From positions 26,958 to 90,957 of the forward strand of contig JAEDJA010000008.1 in the NCBI GenBank assembly GCA_016296575.1: a DNA stretch of 64,000 nt. Reading direction: 5' to 3'. The notes below the pieces were generated by a model. That model was not told the origin of the DNA and ran no database searches. It saw only the letters and a program-made list of their open reading frames with translations. The translations under genes and the position numbers were made by a program. Origin of the DNA: Treponema sp. GTDB lineage: Bacteria; Spirochaetota; Spirochaetia; Treponematales; Treponemataceae. This document shows positions 1 to 11,600 of this stretch, piece by piece. The stretch's first letter is position 1. Every line of letters begins with the position of its first letter.

Positions 1-242
1 TAAAGGATTCTTGTAACACGATCGTAGGAAATAAACCCGGCTTTTACATTTGTCTTGGTTGTACCCTTTTCTACTGAAAGTTCAACATCACCTTCCAGAC
101 GAATTGTTTCATTCTTTGAATCTTCTGATTTTACATATGATGTAGTTCGGGCATTCAATATTGTAATTACAGTTACTTCCTGAGCAAAAGCAGACCATGG
201 GAGAAAAAATAGAAAAATGACTGAAATTATACGCCCTTTCAT
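1..242 (-). CDS. lptD: LptD/OstA-like outer-membrane assembly protein, N-terminal part (cut by window edge)
   Basis: Open frame from ATG at 242 leftward to the window edge, giving about 80 residues. The first ~20 residues are a signal peptide (MKGRIISVIFLFFLPWSAFA, cleaved before QEV). The mature start (RTTSYVKSED, then IRLEGDVELSVE and a YD.VT pattern) resembles the beta-jellyroll OstA/LptA-like domain at the N-terminus of LptD-family proteins. The start ATG overlaps the uvrA stop (ATGA), so the two genes are probably translationally coupled. In T. pallidum an LptD-like protein also follows uvrA. Treponemes lack classical LPS, so the transported glycolipid is unknown. The family call is inferred from a short piece. 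Confidence 0.55.
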   Translation of the reverse strand, partial: MKGRIISVIFLFFLPWSAFAQEVTVITILNARTTSYVKSEDSKNETIRLEGDVELSVEKGTTKTNVKAGFISYDRVTRIL

Positions 243-3076
243 CAGTGCTTATGGGAAAGTGTCTCCTTAATAAACTGACCCGTAAATGATTTTTCATTTT
301 TGGCAACTTCTTCTGGGGTACCACAGGCCATAATTGTACCGCCACGGAATCCACCTTCAGGTCCCAGATCAACAATCCAGTCTGCCTGGGCAATAACATC
401 AAGGTTATGTTCAATCATAAGAACTGAATTTCCCTGATCAACAAGTCTCTGGATAACACCCATAAGCTGTTTTACATCGGCAAAATGAAGTCCAGTTGTA
501 GGTTCGTCCATAATGTAAAGTGTCTTACCAGTAGAAGTTCTGGCCAGTTCGTTGGCAAGCTTTACACGCTGGGCTTCACCACCACTTAAAGTAAGGGCAG
601 ACTGTCCAAGAGTAATGTATCCAAGTCCTACTGAATTCAGAGTTTCAAGCTTTCTTGAAATATGAGGAATTCCTGCAAAAAAAGTACAGGCTTCTTCAAT
701 GGTCATATTCAGAACATCATTAATATTTTTACCTTTATAAGTTACCTCAAGAGTTTCCCGATTAAATCGTTTTCCCTGACACACATCACATTGAATATAA
801 ACGTCAGGAAGGAAGTTCATTTCAATTACAATTTCACCGGCCCCACCACAGTTTTCACAACGACCGCCTTTTACATTAAAACTGAAGCGTCCTTTCTGGT
901 AACCTCGAGCCTTACTTTCAGGAAGTGATGCAAAAAGATCTCGAATAGCATCAAAAACACCAATATAAGTAGCAGGATTGGATCTTGGTGTTCTTCCTAT
1001 TGGGCTTTGGTCGATATTTATAACCTTGTCAATGTGTTCAAAGCCTTTTACTTCTTTACATGCACCAACAGGATAATTAGTTCGCATAACTTTATTGGAA
1101 AGTGCCGGATAAAGAATATCTCTCATCATGGTAGATTTACCGCTTCCACTAACTCCAGTTATGCAGGTAAAGGCTCCAAGAGGAAATTGAACATCAATAT
1201 TTTTTAGATTGTGCTCTGTGGCTCCATAAACTTCTATGAACTTACCATTTCCTTTTCTTCGTTTTTCAGGAATCTCCATATAAAGCTTTCCTGAAAGATA
1301 ACGACCCGTTACACTTTCTTCAACTTTTGAAACCTCTTCAGGAGTTCCGCATGCAACTATCTGACCACCATGTACACCTGCAGCAGGACCAATATCAATA
1401 AGATAATCGGCGGTACGTAAGGTCTGTTCATCATGTTCAACAACAATTACGGTGTTTCCGTTATTTCTAAGATTTACAAGTGTATCAATAAGCCGCTGGT
1501 TATCCCTCTGATGAAGTCCAATACTTGGTTCGTCAAGAATATACATTACGCCGCACAGTGCAGATCCAATTTGAGTAGCAAGACGAATTCTCTGGGCTTC
1601 ACCACCAGAAAGTGTTTCTGCCGCTCTTTCCATTGTAAGATAATCAAGTCCAACATTCTGCAAAAAACTAAGACGGGATCGGATTTCTTTCAAAATCTGT
1701 GAGGCAATCTTTGTTTCGCTTTCAGACAGCTCCAGTTTATCAAAAAATTCAACTGACTGGGAAACCGAAAGACTTGTTATCTCGAAAATATTTTTTCCAC
1801 CAACAGTAACACCTAAGGCTTCTGGTCTAAGACGTTTACCACCACAGCAGGAACATTGGTGATGAGCCATGAATTTTTCCAGATTGTTTTTCATGGCGTC
1901 ACCCCAGGCTTCTATGTAGCGTCGGTTCAAGTCATTTAAAATTCCTGGCCATGGCTGATTGTATTCACTCATTCCAGTGCCACTCTGCTTATAATAAATC
2001 CAGTGAAGATTTTTATCAGAACCGTTTATAAGAACATCATACTGCTCAGCAGTGAGATCACAGATTGGAGTTTCAAGAGAAAAGCCATATTCTTTTGCAA
2101 CAGCTTCTATACGACATTTATTCCATTCAGAAGTTGGATTATAAGGCACAAGTCCGTGTTCCATAAAGCTTTTTGAAGTATCAGGAATAATAAGACTTAA
2201 ATCAAACTGCATTTTTTCCCCAAGACCTGTACATTCAGGACAGGCGCCAAAAGGGTTATTGAATGAAAAAAGTCTTGGCTGAAGTTCAGGAATGGAAATT
2301 CCACAGTCGGGACAAGCGTTTTTCTGGCTAAAAAAAACTTCTTCTTCTTTATCACCGTTCCGCTTAGTAACAATTACAATGCCGTTTGAAACTTTTAATG
2401 CTGTTTCAATACTTTCCGAAAGTCGGCTCTGGATTTCTGAGCTTTTTACAATTCGGTCTACAATAATTTCGATGGTATGTTTTTTCTGTTTATCCAGTTT
2501 TACAAAATCATCAAGATCAGCCATAACACCGTCAATTCTGGCTCTAACAAAACCTGATTTTTTTGCGTCATCTATTATTTTCTGATGTTCACCTTTTTTT
2601 CCGCGGATAACTGGAGCCAGAATCTGCATTTTAGTTCCATCTTCCCATTCCATTACAGAATCTACAATCTGGTCAATGGACTGCTCCCTAATTTCACGGC
2701 CACACTGAGGACAATGAGCATGTCCAATTCTAGCAAAAAGAAGGCGGTAATAATCATAAATTTCAGTAATTGTACCTACAGTTGAACGTGGATTTTTATT
2801 TGTTGATTTCTGTTCAATGGAAATGGCAGGAGAAAGACCTTCTATAAGATCAACATCCGGTTTATCCATATTACCTAAAAACTGTCGTGCATAAGAAGAA
2901 AGACTTTCCATATAACGACGTTGACCTTCTGCAAAAAGTGTATCAAAAGCAAGAGAACTTTTACCAGAACCAGATAAACCTGAAATAACAACCAGTTTGT
3001 TACGTGGAATATCTACATCAATGTTTTTAAGGTTATGTTCACGGGCACCGCGAATAATAATTTTATCGTCATTCAT
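242..3076 (-). CDS. uvrA: Excinuclease ABC subunit A (UvrA)
   Basis: DNA-damage recognition ATPase of nucleotide excision repair; it works as a dimer with UvrB. The 944-residue length is normal for the family. Visible motifs: first Walker A GLSGSGKSS near residue 33, zinc-type CPQCG and CPDCG/CPEC pairs, two LSGGEAQR ABC signatures, second Walker A GVSGSGKST in the C-terminal half, and the DNA-contact zinc finger CENCGGAGE...CDVC. Both nucleotide-binding domains look intact. The gene lies 15 bp downstream of mutS on the same strand, so mismatch and excision repair genes share an operon here. The stop overlaps the start of the LptD-like gene. Confidence 0.97.
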   Translation of the reverse strand: MNDDKIIIRGAREHNLKNIDVDIPRNKLVVISGLSGSGKSSLAFDTLFAEGQRRYMESLSSYARQFLGNMDKPDVDLIEGLSPAISIEQKSTNKNPRSTVGTITEIYDYYRLLFARIGHAHCPQCGREIREQSIDQIVDSVMEWEDGTKMQILAPVIRGKKGEHQKIIDDAKKSGFVRARIDGVMADLDDFVKLDKQKKHTIEIIVDRIVKSSEIQSRLSESIETALKVSNGIVIVTKRNGDKEEEVFFSQKNACPDCGISIPELQPRLFSFNNPFGACPECTGLGEKMQFDLSLIIPDTSKSFMEHGLVPYNPTSEWNKCRIEAVAKEYGFSLETPICDLTAEQYDVLINGSDKNLHWIYYKQSGTGMSEYNQPWPGILNDLNRRYIEAWGDAMKNNLEKFMAHHQCSCCGGKRLRPEALGVTVGGKNIFEITSLSVSQSVEFFDKLELSESETKIASQILKEIRSRLSFLQNVGLDYLTMERAAETLSGGEAQRIRLATQIGSALCGVMYILDEPSIGLHQRDNQRLIDTLVNLRNNGNTVIVVEHDEQTLRTADYLIDIGPAAGVHGGQIVACGTPEEVSKVEESVTGRYLSGKLYMEIPEKRRKGNGKFIEVYGATEHNLKNIDVQFPLGAFTCITGVSGSGKSTMMRDILYPALSNKVMRTNYPVGACKEVKGFEHIDKVINIDQSPIGRTPRSNPATYIGVFDAIRDLFASLPESKARGYQKGRFSFNVKGGRCENCGGAGEIVIEMNFLPDVYIQCDVCQGKRFNRETLEVTYKGKNINDVLNMTIEEACTFFAGIPHISRKLETLNSVGLGYITLGQSALTLSGGEAQRVKLANELARTSTGKTLYIMDEPTTGLHFADVKQLMGVIQRLVDQGNSVLMIEHNLDVIAQADWIVDLGPEGGFRGGTIMACGTPEEVAKNEKSFTGQFIKETLSHKH

Positions 3077-3091
3077 ATATTTATCCTGATT

Positions 3092-5704
3092 TTATTGTCC
3101 GGAAAGTTGTTTTTTCCATCTGGAAACCAGCTGCAAAGCTTGAAATGGTGTAATATTGTCTACATCTGCAGACAGTATTTCATCAAGAATGATTTCTTCA
3201 TCAGAAAAAAGCCCTGGAGCTGTAATTATTGGTTCCTTTACTGGTTCAAATTTTTCAACAGCTTTTTCTTCTGATACTTTAGGTAGTTCAAGAGCTTTGC
3301 TGCTTCCTCTAATTACTGCTAAAATTTCTTCTGCACGCTGAGTAACAGTCTGAGGAACACCAGCCAGCTTCGCAACATGAATACCATAACTGTTCTGTGC
3401 TGCACCTTCACGAACCTTTCGAAGAAAAACTACAGTTCCCTGTTCTTCAGAAACATCCATAAAAAGCATGCGGATATTTTTATGTTCAAGCCTTGTAAGC
3501 TCATGATAATGTGTGGCAAAGAAAGTTCTGCAGCAAATATTATTTAAAAGATGTTCACTTACAGCCTGGGCAATGGAAAGACCGTCTTCTGTGGAAGTAC
3601 CACGCCCTACTTCATCCATGATTACAAGAGATTTTTCTGTGGCCTGTCTAAGAATGTTTGCAGTTTCTGTCATCTCAACAAGGAAGGTTGATTCACCACG
3701 AGCAAGATTATCACTTGCCCCTACACGGCAGAAAATTTTATCAACAATACCAAGGCGGCAATAAGATGCAGGTACAAAAGAACCTATCTGAGCTAATAGA
3801 ACGATAAGAGCATTCTGTCTAAGATAAGTGCTCTTTCCGGCCATATTTGGACCAGTTATAAGATCAAAGCATGGAAGTTCATCTTCATCAGAGGAAAGCA
3901 TGGTATCATTTGGAATAAATTCTCCGCTTGGAAGATGAAGTTCAACAACAGGATGACGTCCATCCTGCACTTCAAAAGCTTTCGAATCATCAACAATAGG
4001 TTTTACCCAATTGTAAGCACTTGCTGAATAGGCAAAAGAAGCTGAAACATCAACAAAAGCCAGTTCCTGAGAAACCTTAAGAAGATAAGGCACGCTTTTC
4101 ATAAGTGAATTACGAATCTGTAAAAAAAGATCCCGTTCCAATTCAAAAATACGTGTTGTTGATTCTACCAGTTTATGTTCAAGCTCCTGCAGTTTTTCCG
4201 TAGTATATCGTTCACCATTTACAAGAGTTTTTCTCTGAATAAAATGAACAGGAACTGAGCCAAGCTTTCCTTTGGAAACTTCAATAAAATAACCTGCGGC
4301 ATTAGTATATTTAATTTTCAAAGTAGAAATGCCGGTTTTTTCCCGTTCTTCTTCCTCATAAGAAGCAAGAACATTATTAAAATTATTATGGATATTTCTC
4401 CAGCTGTCCAATTCTTCATTAAAGCCAGGCTTAATAATTCCGCCTTCAGTAAGAGAAGTTGCAGGATCTGGAAGAATGCTTTCACCAATAAGTTTAATTA
4501 TGGAAAGACTTTCCTCCTGTGGAAGAAAATGAAACCCAAAATCCTTAAGATAATCCTGAACTTTATTCCAGTTTTCAAGACTAACTCTAAGTGCCTGAAG
4601 ATCCTTTGCATGGGCCTTTTCCATGGCAATTCGACCTGTAAGTCTTTCAACATCAAGAACTGGAGAAAGATCCTGTCTAACTCTATCCATTAAGTCCGGA
4701 TTTTCAAAAAAGGTCTCTACGTTTTTCTGTCTGGCCTTTATTTCTTCTGTTTTGGTTAATGGAAAACAAAGAAACTGTCTTAAAAGTCTTGACCCCATGG
4801 CAGTTTTAGTATGAAGAAGACACTCCATAAGGGAAAATTTAACTGAACCATCACGCATATTTTCAGTTATTTCAAGATTTCGTCGGGAAGAATCGTCAAT
4901 TACAAGATACTGACTTTCCTTGTACACTTCCACTGATTTTACATGGGGTACAACAGTATTGGTAGTTTTATCAAGATAATCCAAAAGGAAGCCAGCGGAT
5001 ACAACCTCAGCATCATTTTCGTCCAATGAAAAAGCTTTTAATGAAGTAACTCCAAACTGAGAACACATTTTTTTATATGAAAACTCAGGATTAAAATCCC
5101 AGTCAGGATAATATGAAACAGCAATATTTGGTAAAAGTGCCAAAGCAGTCTGAATATCCCTATTTGATTTAAGGCTCTGAGGAAGAATGAATTCTCTTGG
5201 ATTTGCCCTTGCTATTTCCTTAGAAAAATTCTCCGCCATTTGCGAAGCTTTCCAGCTGGTTGCAAAAAATCGTGATGTAGAAACATCAATAAAAGCAAAA
5301 CCGGCATTTCCTTTGTAAATACTTAATGCAGCAAGATTATTTTCTCGATAACCATCAAGATATTCTGATTCTACTGCCGTACCTGGAGTAATGACTTCAA
5401 CAACTTTTCGTTCTGTAAGACCTTTTGCTTTTGGATCCCCAATCTGCTCACAGATAACAATTTTTTTTCCAAGTCTAAGAAGTCTTGCTATATAAATTTT
5501 AGCCGCATGATATGGAATTCCACACATGGGGCTTTCTGCTCTATGAGTAAGTGTTAAATTGAGAAGACGCGATACTTCTACCGCATCTTCATTGAACATT
5601 TCGTAAAAATCTCCAAGACGAAAGAATACAACTTCATTAGGGTAATTAGCCTTAATGCTGTCATATTGTACCATCATTGGAGATCTGGTATCTTTGTCTG
5701 CCAT
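3092..5704 (-). CDS. mutS: DNA mismatch repair protein MutS
   Basis: Mismatch recognition ATPase, 870 residues, full length. The mismatch-reading Phe-x-Glu motif is in GDFYEMF (Phe33, Glu35). The C-terminal ATPase has Walker A GPNMAGKST, a Walker B ending VIMDEVGRGTST, and the ATHYHEL switch. The C-terminal tail after residue ~800 is shorter and more acidic than the E. coli dimer/tetramer region. The start codon directly abuts the stop of the skp-like gene (5705). MutS next to skp-bamA-tamB is the order known from T. pallidum, so this is probably an ancestral treponemal cluster. Confidence 0.97.
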   Translation of the reverse strand: MADKDTRSPMMVQYDSIKANYPNEVVFFRLGDFYEMFNEDAVEVSRLLNLTLTHRAESPMCGIPYHAAKIYIARLLRLGKKIVICEQIGDPKAKGLTERKVVEVITPGTAVESEYLDGYRENNLAALSIYKGNAGFAFIDVSTSRFFATSWKASQMAENFSKEIARANPREFILPQSLKSNRDIQTALALLPNIAVSYYPDWDFNPEFSYKKMCSQFGVTSLKAFSLDENDAEVVSAGFLLDYLDKTTNTVVPHVKSVEVYKESQYLVIDDSSRRNLEITENMRDGSVKFSLMECLLHTKTAMGSRLLRQFLCFPLTKTEEIKARQKNVETFFENPDLMDRVRQDLSPVLDVERLTGRIAMEKAHAKDLQALRVSLENWNKVQDYLKDFGFHFLPQEESLSIIKLIGESILPDPATSLTEGGIIKPGFNEELDSWRNIHNNFNNVLASYEEEEREKTGISTLKIKYTNAAGYFIEVSKGKLGSVPVHFIQRKTLVNGERYTTEKLQELEHKLVESTTRIFELERDLFLQIRNSLMKSVPYLLKVSQELAFVDVSASFAYSASAYNWVKPIVDDSKAFEVQDGRHPVVELHLPSGEFIPNDTMLSSDEDELPCFDLITGPNMAGKSTYLRQNALIVLLAQIGSFVPASYCRLGIVDKIFCRVGASDNLARGESTFLVEMTETANILRQATEKSLVIMDEVGRGTSTEDGLSIAQAVSEHLLNNICCRTFFATHYHELTRLEHKNIRMLFMDVSEEQGTVVFLRKVREGAAQNSYGIHVAKLAGVPQTVTQRAEEILAVIRGSSKALELPKVSEEKAVEKFEPVKEPIITAPGLFSDEEIILDEILSADVDNITPFQALQLVSRWKKQLSGQ

Positions 5705-6220
5705 TTACAATCCCAAATCTGAAATAACCTGTTCTGTAATATCAACAGAGTTGGAATACCATAAAATTGAATTGGAGTCCTGAAGGCTTAAAATCATACT
5801 GTAGCCCCCTGATTCTGCAATTCTTGAAAGAACCTGGTATAGTTTTTTATAGAACGCATCAGAGCTTTCCAAAGATTTTCGCATGGATTCCAGTTCAACG
5901 TTTTTGGCGTTGGTATATTCGGTGAGATAGTCTTTTTTCTTGGTGATTTCAGCTTCAACCTTAAGTGCTCCAGAATCGTTTCCAGCATCTTCATATTCAA
6001 GTTTTTTCTGCTGAAGACTCTGAAGCTCTTCTGTGCGTTTTTGAATTTCTTCTTCAAATTCCCGACGCTTTTTTTCATAGTTGCGAACAGGAGCTGAAGT
6101 TCTGAAATAAGCATTATAAACCTTTGCTGTATCAACTACGCCAAATTTTGTAATCTGCTGAGAAAAAGCTGGTACAAAAAAAGTAAAAAGAAGTGCTGCT
6201 GCAATAAAAAATTTTTTCAT
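5705..6220 (-). CDS. skp: OmpH/Skp-like periplasmic chaperone
   Basis: 171 residues with a clear signal peptide (MKKFFIAAALLFTFFVPAFS, cleavage near SQQ). A long charged coiled coil follows (about residues 45-125, rich in K, E and Q). This is the build of Skp/OmpH chaperones, whose helical tentacles hold unfolded outer-membrane proteins in the periplasm. It sits 11 bp after bamA and directly before mutS on the same strand. Placement beside bamA supports a role in delivering beta-barrel proteins to the BAM complex. The sequence is otherwise low in conserved residues, so the call rests on architecture and context. Confidence 0.85.
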   Translation of the reverse strand: MKKFFIAAALLFTFFVPAFSQQITKFGVVDTAKVYNAYFRTSAPVRNYEKKRREFEEEIQKRTEELQSLQQKKLEYEDAGNDSGALKVEAEITKKKDYLTEYTNAKNVELESMRKSLESSDAFYKKLYQVLSRIAESGGYSMILSLQDSNSILWYSNSVDITEQVISDLGL

Positions 6221-6231
6221 TTATATCCGTC

Positions 6232-8649
6232 CTATTTATTTACAAGGTTGAATGAAAGCACGAACTGTGGCTTCTTATCTAACAATTTAATTTCACCATC
6301 AACAGTCTTAAACTTCCATGTGAAAAGCATATGAAGCGGGAACTGAGGAAGAAGGAATCTGATTGAAGGTCCATAACTGAAGTAAAAATCATCAAGTTTT
6401 GTCTGTGTGAACAGTTCAATTGTGTCATTTTTTACAACAGCCGCATCAAAGAATCCTGCAACACCAATTACATTTGGTGCAAGTGGAATACGCAATTCAA
6501 TATTGTTTGTCCACATAGCTTTTCCACGGTATTGAGGAGCATAAAGGGTCTGCCAGCCTCGTCCATTGAACATACCATCAATATAAAGCTTGTGTGTATC
6601 ACTGAAATAGTTAGATGTTGGATATACGCCGTAAAGCCCAGTCTGAGCAGCAAATACAAGTTTAAATGACCAGATATCAGATACAGGAATATCAAGAAGC
6701 TTTACATATCCTTCAAGTTTTGTTTCTGAACGAAGATAGAATTCAGACTCAACCATAGGTATAAATCCATACCAGGAAAGTTTTTCAGAGAAGAACCATC
6801 CTTTTGTTGGATCATAGTTTACATCACGTCCATCCATAGAGAATGAAGTCCAGATACTGTTGGAAAGTCCCCATCGGTTGGCATACTGTGCATAAGTTGG
6901 ATCTACAGGGATATAAATACTTTCATCATAGCGATTGGAAGTAATTGCATTGTTGATACCACCAGCCAGTGTAAGAATAGCAAAATTTGGTACCCAACGG
7001 CGACCAATTGAGTTTCCAAGATTTACTGTAAAACCGTCAACCGGCATATAATAATCTTTTGTATTGATAGTACCGTCGGCATCATTTCCAATGCGCAAAG
7101 CCTGATCTGTATTATGTGATACAGCCAGAGAAGAACTGAACTGAATTGGAAGATTTTTAATCCATGACTGTCCGTAAGTTACATCCAATGACTGCTCTGT
7201 TGTAGAAAGTGTTACACCTGTTGAAAGGGATCGTCCTTCACCAAAAAGGTTGGAATTTTCAAGTTTTCCAAAAACACTGAATGGCATTACAAAATCACCG
7301 GAGGTCTGAGCCTGAGCACCAGAGAATGTAAGACCAAACTGAACTGTATTTGTAGATTGTTCTTCAACAGTAAATACCATATCTACAAGGTTTGGTTCAC
7401 TACCCTGATTATATTCCGGGTTTACAACAGAGAAATACTGTGTATTGTAAAGGTTACGAAGACCACTCATAATGCGGTCACGGGAGAAAACATCACCGCT
7501 TTCAATAGGAATTTCACGAAGGATTACATAATCTTTTGTTTTTGTATTTCCTTTTACAGAAATGTTTTCAATGTGGCTTCGAGGATTTTCAGAAATAAAG
7601 ATGTTATAAGAAATCTCATGTTTATCTGCATCTTTTGAAGGAACAGGATTAAATCCAAGGCTCATATAACCGTTCTCATAATAAAGAGAAGTGATATTCA
7701 TCATTGCCTGCTGGAATTTAGTATTATCGTAAACTGCACCCTGTTTTAAAGTAATATATGAAGCAAGTCTTTCTGTTGGGAAAACTTCATTTCCAACAAA
7801 AGATGTACCGTTATAAATATACTGTGAACCTTCTGAAATGTAATAAATGATGGAAAGTTCATTCCGTGATTTATCTTCATTTAAAGTAGATGTGATTACA
7901 ACATCATCAATGGAAAAATCAATATAACCGCGTTCCTGATAATATGCACTTATAATCTGTTTATCAGTTTCAAGTGTTGACTGCTGAAAAGCTCCATCCT
8001 TAAAAAGACCAGCTTCTTTAAGTTTAAGCTTTCCTTTTAATGTACGTTCAGAAACAATTGTATTTCCTGAAAAACCAATTTTACTAATTACAGTCTTAGA
8101 ACCTTCATCAATATTGAAAGTAACTACAATATCACCTTTATCAGTTACAGATGTTGTATGAGATACTGTAGCGTCTGTAAAACCTTTGGAAATATAGTAA
8201 TCACGGAGATTGCGGTCATCATAAAGGACAGATGATTCAATATAAACATCGCTCACCTTTACATTAACTTTATCTCGTAAATCACCGTTTCTAAGCTGAC
8301 TGTTACCATTAAACTCAATTTTTCCAACAACAGGTCGTTCAACTACCTGAAAAACAATACGAATTTTTTCAGGATTTCTGGCATGTTTTACATAAGGAAC
8401 AATATCTTCAAAGTAATCAAGAGCATAAAGACGATCAAGCATTTCTGCATATAATTCTTCGGTAAACTCTTTATCTTCATAAGAAGATGACACTGCAGTA
8501 AGATTTGATTTTTTTACATTATTGAGACCTTCATAATCTACTTCAGCAATTTTACGGTTCCAGAACCAGTCATCATCTTCAGCAGAAAGGTTTGTAAGGG
8601 CTGCAATAACAAGTAAACCAGCTACTATAAATTTCTTAAATACTTTCAT
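6232..8649 (-). CDS. bamA: Outer-membrane protein assembly factor BamA
   Basis: 805 residues with a signal peptide (cleavage near residue 23, NLSA). Five POTRA-like repeats span about residues 30-430, recognisable by repeated blocks such as VVERPVVGKIEFNGN, ISKIGFSGNT and IENISVKGNTKT. A C-terminal Omp85 beta-barrel (about 440-805) contains the family's SIGRRWVPN-type and FNGRGWQ segments. BamA inserts beta-barrel proteins into the outer membrane. It is followed by skp and preceded by tamB, with 11 bp gaps on both sides, so the three are probably one operon. This corresponds to the T. pallidum Tp92/TP0326 locus. Confidence 0.95.
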   Translation of the reverse strand: MKVFKKFIVAGLLVIAALTNLSAEDDDWFWNRKIAEVDYEGLNNVKKSNLTAVSSSYEDKEFTEELYAEMLDRLYALDYFEDIVPYVKHARNPEKIRIVFQVVERPVVGKIEFNGNSQLRNGDLRDKVNVKVSDVYIESSVLYDDRNLRDYYISKGFTDATVSHTTSVTDKGDIVVTFNIDEGSKTVISKIGFSGNTIVSERTLKGKLKLKEAGLFKDGAFQQSTLETDKQIISAYYQERGYIDFSIDDVVITSTLNEDKSRNELSIIYYISEGSQYIYNGTSFVGNEVFPTERLASYITLKQGAVYDNTKFQQAMMNITSLYYENGYMSLGFNPVPSKDADKHEISYNIFISENPRSHIENISVKGNTKTKDYVILREIPIESGDVFSRDRIMSGLRNLYNTQYFSVVNPEYNQGSEPNLVDMVFTVEEQSTNTVQFGLTFSGAQAQTSGDFVMPFSVFGKLENSNLFGEGRSLSTGVTLSTTEQSLDVTYGQSWIKNLPIQFSSSLAVSHNTDQALRIGNDADGTINTKDYYMPVDGFTVNLGNSIGRRWVPNFAILTLAGGINNAITSNRYDESIYIPVDPTYAQYANRWGLSNSIWTSFSMDGRDVNYDPTKGWFFSEKLSWYGFIPMVESEFYLRSETKLEGYVKLLDIPVSDIWSFKLVFAAQTGLYGVYPTSNYFSDTHKLYIDGMFNGRGWQTLYAPQYRGKAMWTNNIELRIPLAPNVIGVAGFFDAAVVKNDTIELFTQTKLDDFYFSYGPSIRFLLPQFPLHMLFTWKFKTVDGEIKLLDKKPQFVLSFNLVNK

Positions 8650-8660
8650 AATTCCTCAGG

Positions 8661-11600
8661 TTAAAAGTTAAATTTCCAGGAAAGCGTCAATGACGAATCT
8701 GGAACAAACTGTTTTTTCATCAGGGCTTCCAGATTTGGAGCAATGTTCCATCGTATATTTCCAAAAGGAGATTCCATTTCAAAACCCAGTTCAGGCTGGA
8801 ATAGAAGTCCGCTTCTAAAAAAGTTCTCGCTTAAAACACGCTCATTGTAAGTTACATGCATCATGGCATCAAAATACAATGAACTTCCCAGGTACTTACC
8901 TATATAAACAGTTGAGTTATCAAAAAAGTTACCGAAAGAATAATTTTTTATACTGCTATTTTCTCGATCAGTTCCGATACTCAACGCATTCTTTATAACA
9001 TTGGTTCTGACAGAAAATATATCAAAATTCATCAAATCTCGCAATGTATTTTCAAACTTTCTTCCTATTGTAGAGGATATTGCATAGTCACTTGCCGTGA
9101 AGATAAAATCCCTTACATTGGTAGAATCACCGATTACAATCTGTCCCAAAAGATACATAATTTCATTTTCTGATCTGGCTGGAACACTGGAGAAACGAGG
9201 CTTTAGATTCTGAAGATACTGGTTCTGAGCAGAGAAAATGATTCTGATATTTTCACCTTTTTCATCCCTTTCACGAGTTTCTGCAGTAATAGTAACAAGA
9301 GGATTAAGAAGTCCTGAAATTTCGTTATTTGTAAACTGAATTTCTCCTTCCTTAATATAGAAAGATCTGTTCAAATAAGAAACGTCTCCTGATTTAAGTA
9401 AGAATTTTCCATTGAGCAAAAGATTTTCTAATTCACCATCGTAAACTACATTAAATGCTGTATCCGGAACAAAAACACAGCGAAGGATAGGATCTACAGA
9501 AAGCTTTGCATGAGAACCAAGTGTTACATCAACATTACAGTTTGTAATTATAGGAGGCTTTTTTTTATTGCGGTTTATCATGTTGATATTAAATCTGGCT
9601 TCAGCATTTTCAGCAAAAACCTTACCTGTTACATCAAAAATCTTTTTTTCAAAAACCAGATCCAGATCAACAGAAGCATAACCTTCAATAACAGCATCTA
9701 TCAAATCAAGAGTTACAGGAACAGAAGCTTTTTCTTTTGTATAAACCTTACCTTCAATATGATCCAGATTCCATTTATTCATAAAGATTTTACAGCCGGC
9801 ATAAAGATTATTATTTTTCTTAACTTTATATACGTTTTCAACTACAGTAATTTCATTCTGATAAAGTGTAATCATTGTTTTTTCAGTTGAAATTTTTTCA
9901 GGTATAACCTTTGTAATTGATGCCTCTGGTTTTAAAACAGAACAGGCACCAGTAAATTCAGGATTATCAATATCACCAGTAATATTGATTGATCCATTTA
10001 AAATACCGTTGTAAACATGAATTGAATCATCAAGGTTTATATAAGAAAAAATATTTCGTAAATCAGCAAAAATCTTTGAAAGACGAATAGCAATTTTTGT
10101 TTCTGAAACTGTTCCAAATGCAGTCATAGACATAAAGCCTTCGGATAACAGTTCTGCATTAATTTCTTTTGTTGAAAAATTGAAAATACCGTTTAATCCC
10201 AAATTGCTGCTGGAAGAAAATGTAACTAAATCACCAAATTTTCTTGCATCAATAAAGAAGCCGGTCTGTTTTTTGAAGAAGGATCCTCCCAGGTTTGGAC
10301 AGGAAAGAGTGAGTGCACAAGACTGTGGAATAATTTTTCCCTGCTCTTTTACAGCATCATAAAATTTGAGACTTACAGGAATATCTACATTTTTATTGGA
10401 AAGCTCAGTAAGCAAAGTTCCTTCCATTTCGCCGTCATAACTGTCTAATGAAAAATTCAGTTTGTTAATAGCAAAAAGAAGATTGTTGTAATTTATAGAA
10501 AAACTGTCCGCGGTAATAAGCTCATCTTCCAGGTAAGCTGCACCAGTAAGCTTTGCAATGTAGCCGTTGAAATATGCAGAACAGTTTTCAATATTAACGC
10601 CCACATAAGGATGCTCAAGAGTTCCCGTAAATGAAACAGAAGCGGTAATGGTATTATTCTCGTTATTGACGTAAGTCCATCGGTTAAGACTTATATTATT
10701 TGCAGCAATTTCACAGTCAAAATAGTAATTGTGAAGGAAAGCATCAATACTGAAAGGAAGCTGTTCTGGATTTGAAGCATTCATAAGAATTGAAAGTGAT
10801 TCATCGGTCACAGAATTCGAAAGATTTAGACTAAGACCAACACCGTCAAAAATACCATTTTCCTGATTTACATAAACATCCGCATTTCCATTCATAACTG
10901 AATAAAGATCGGAATAAGAAATATCATGAAGCTGAGCTCCGTAGCGGTTAAGTGTTCCTGAAATAAACGCATGAGGATTTGTTGAAAGCTGACCGGAAGC
11001 TTCATCCAATTCAAATCTAATAATCTTGACCTCAGGTCCCTGTTCCTTATTATATGAAAAAGTTGTATCAAAGGTTGTAGTAAAGGTTTGATCAAGTACT
11101 GGAATTGGAAAAGAATCAGCAATAATCGAGCCATACAAAGAAGGATTTTCTGTATTTGCAAGCCCATCAAGGAAAACATCTAAAGTAAGATTATAATCAC
11201 CAGAAACATGAAGCACATCTTGCAGATAATTTCCGCTAAAGTGATAAGGAATGTTAAACGCATTGAAATCACACTGGAAGAAAATGTCACTGCTGGAAGG
11301 ATCCATATCAAGGTTGAAGGATGCATGGAAGGAATTTTTCCCAATTACAAGATTCATATCATTCAAGGAAAGGTTGATTTCGTTTCCGTTGACACTTGCC
11401 ATAAGAGCCTGATTTTCTAGTGCAGTATTGGCACAAAGAATGTAAGGAACATTGTAGGAAAAAGTGTTGAAATCAGTGGAAAAATATGCATCCGAAGAAA
11501 ACATGAAGGTAGATAATTTTGATGAATAGCCCTGGAGTTTACTTGAAGTTTCCAGTGGAAGAAATTTACAGGCCGTATCAAGTAGAGAATCCAGATAAAA